A stretch of DNA of 64,000 bases, from assembly GCA_002727315.1 (NCBI GenBank), contig PBWR01000011.1:1-64000 (forward strand), read 5' to 3'. The notes beneath the pieces were generated by a model. It did no database searches, had not been told where the DNA came from, and saw only the letters and a list, made by a program, of their open reading frames with translations. Positions 63,902 through 64,000 of the stretch are shown in pieces (position 1 is the stretch's first letter; every line of letters begins with the position of its first letter). This stretch comes from Alphaproteobacteria bacterium. Lineage in GTDB: Bacteria > Pseudomonadota > Alphaproteobacteria > UBA6615. Made by a program: the position numbers and the translations under genes.

Positions 63902-64000
63902 TGCTTGAAATCGGTCTTTCCCACTATCTGACGGTCGGCGCGATCCTGTTCACACTCGGCATTTTCGGCATCTTCATGAACCGGAAGAACGTGATCATCA
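63901..64000 (+). CDS. nuoK: NADH-quinone oxidoreductase subunit K, N-terminal part (runs off the window)
   Basis: The first 33 residues ([20 protein letters not shown], then [13 protein letters not shown]) match the first helix and the conserved N-R-K-N of NuoK (ND4L), a three-helix membrane subunit. The start ATG shares its A with the nuoJ stop. The remainder, and nuoL to nuoN, should follow beyond the right edge. Confidence 0.95.
   Translation, partial: MLEIGLSHYLTVGAILFTLGIFGIFMNRKNVII

Overview
The window looks like a chromosomal segment of a high-GC alphaproteobacterium, most likely of Rhodospirillales type. The evidence is the block tRNA-Leu, tig, clpP, clpX, lon, hupB, tRNA-Val ... 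tRNA-Asp, nuoABCDEFGHIJK, a glnB-glnA pair with a sigma-54-like promoter, tRNA promoters of the TTGAC[A/G]-N17-TAC form, and a two-subunit XdhAB xanthine dehydrogenase. No species can be named from the sequence alone.

Layout. 0-4.1 kb: purine catabolism (a cut-off guanine/nucleoside deaminase, divergent from xdhA-xdhB). 4.2-5.1 kb: a secreted or phage-tail-like protein gene broken by an in-frame amber codon. 5.3-7.7 kb: typA, with an intrinsic terminator just in front of its start, and a cold-shock protein with a long leader. 8-10.2 kb: an Old Yellow Enzyme, a CmcJ/NvfI-family oxidoreductase and a small orphan protein in one operon. 10.2-16.3 kb: esterase, LLM flavin oxidoreductase, FrsA/dihydropseudooxynicotine-hydrolase-like enzyme, TetR regulator, a NicX-like ring-cleaving dioxygenase and a formamidase-like hydrolase; this looks like an undescribed N-heterocycle (pyridine-type) catabolic locus. 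16.5-17.1 kb: remnant of a hybrid histidine kinase. 17.1-26.3 kb: a second catabolic hub (MDR dehydrogenase, FAH-family hydrolase, acyl-CoA dehydrogenase, VOC dioxygenase, Xi-class glutathione transferase, carboxymuconolactone decarboxylase, an MBL protein with a degenerate metal motif, DUF2783, FAD monooxygenase, stand-alone AsnC ligand-binding domain). 26.3-33.6 kb: RhlE-like helicase, GT41 O-GlcNAc-transferase-like protein, a hydrolase stub, a lipoprotein, parE, a YciA thioesterase and a small secreted protein. 33.7-38.1 kb: glnA, glnB, an aminotransferase and a second FrsA-type hydrolase.

38.3-39.5 kb: two identical complete tRNA-His genes flank about 1.1 kb of AT-rich DNA holding a frameshifted tyrosine recombinase and a small membrane protein, which reads as a decayed tRNA-integrated element. 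39.6-48.3 kb: nnr, tRNA-Leu, trigger factor, the ClpP/ClpX/Lon proteolysis block, HU and tRNA-Val. 48.3-54.7 kb: a catabolic cassette (quinone-oxidoreductase-like MDR, two SDRs, a double OsmC-domain protein, an LLM oxidoreductase, an HSL esterase) lies between tRNA-Val and tRNA-Asp, a spot normally tight against nuoA. 55.1 kb to the end: respiratory complex I, nuoA to the start of nuoK, with an apparent one-base deletion in nuoF.

Functionally, the housekeeping core (protein quality control, nitrogen regulation, complex I) is interleaved with several small oxidoreductase/hydrolase cassettes that suggest a heterotroph able to use varied aromatic and N-heterocyclic compounds. Several relics (amber-interrupted gene, kinase remnant, hydrolase stub, integrase fragment) show ongoing gene decay.
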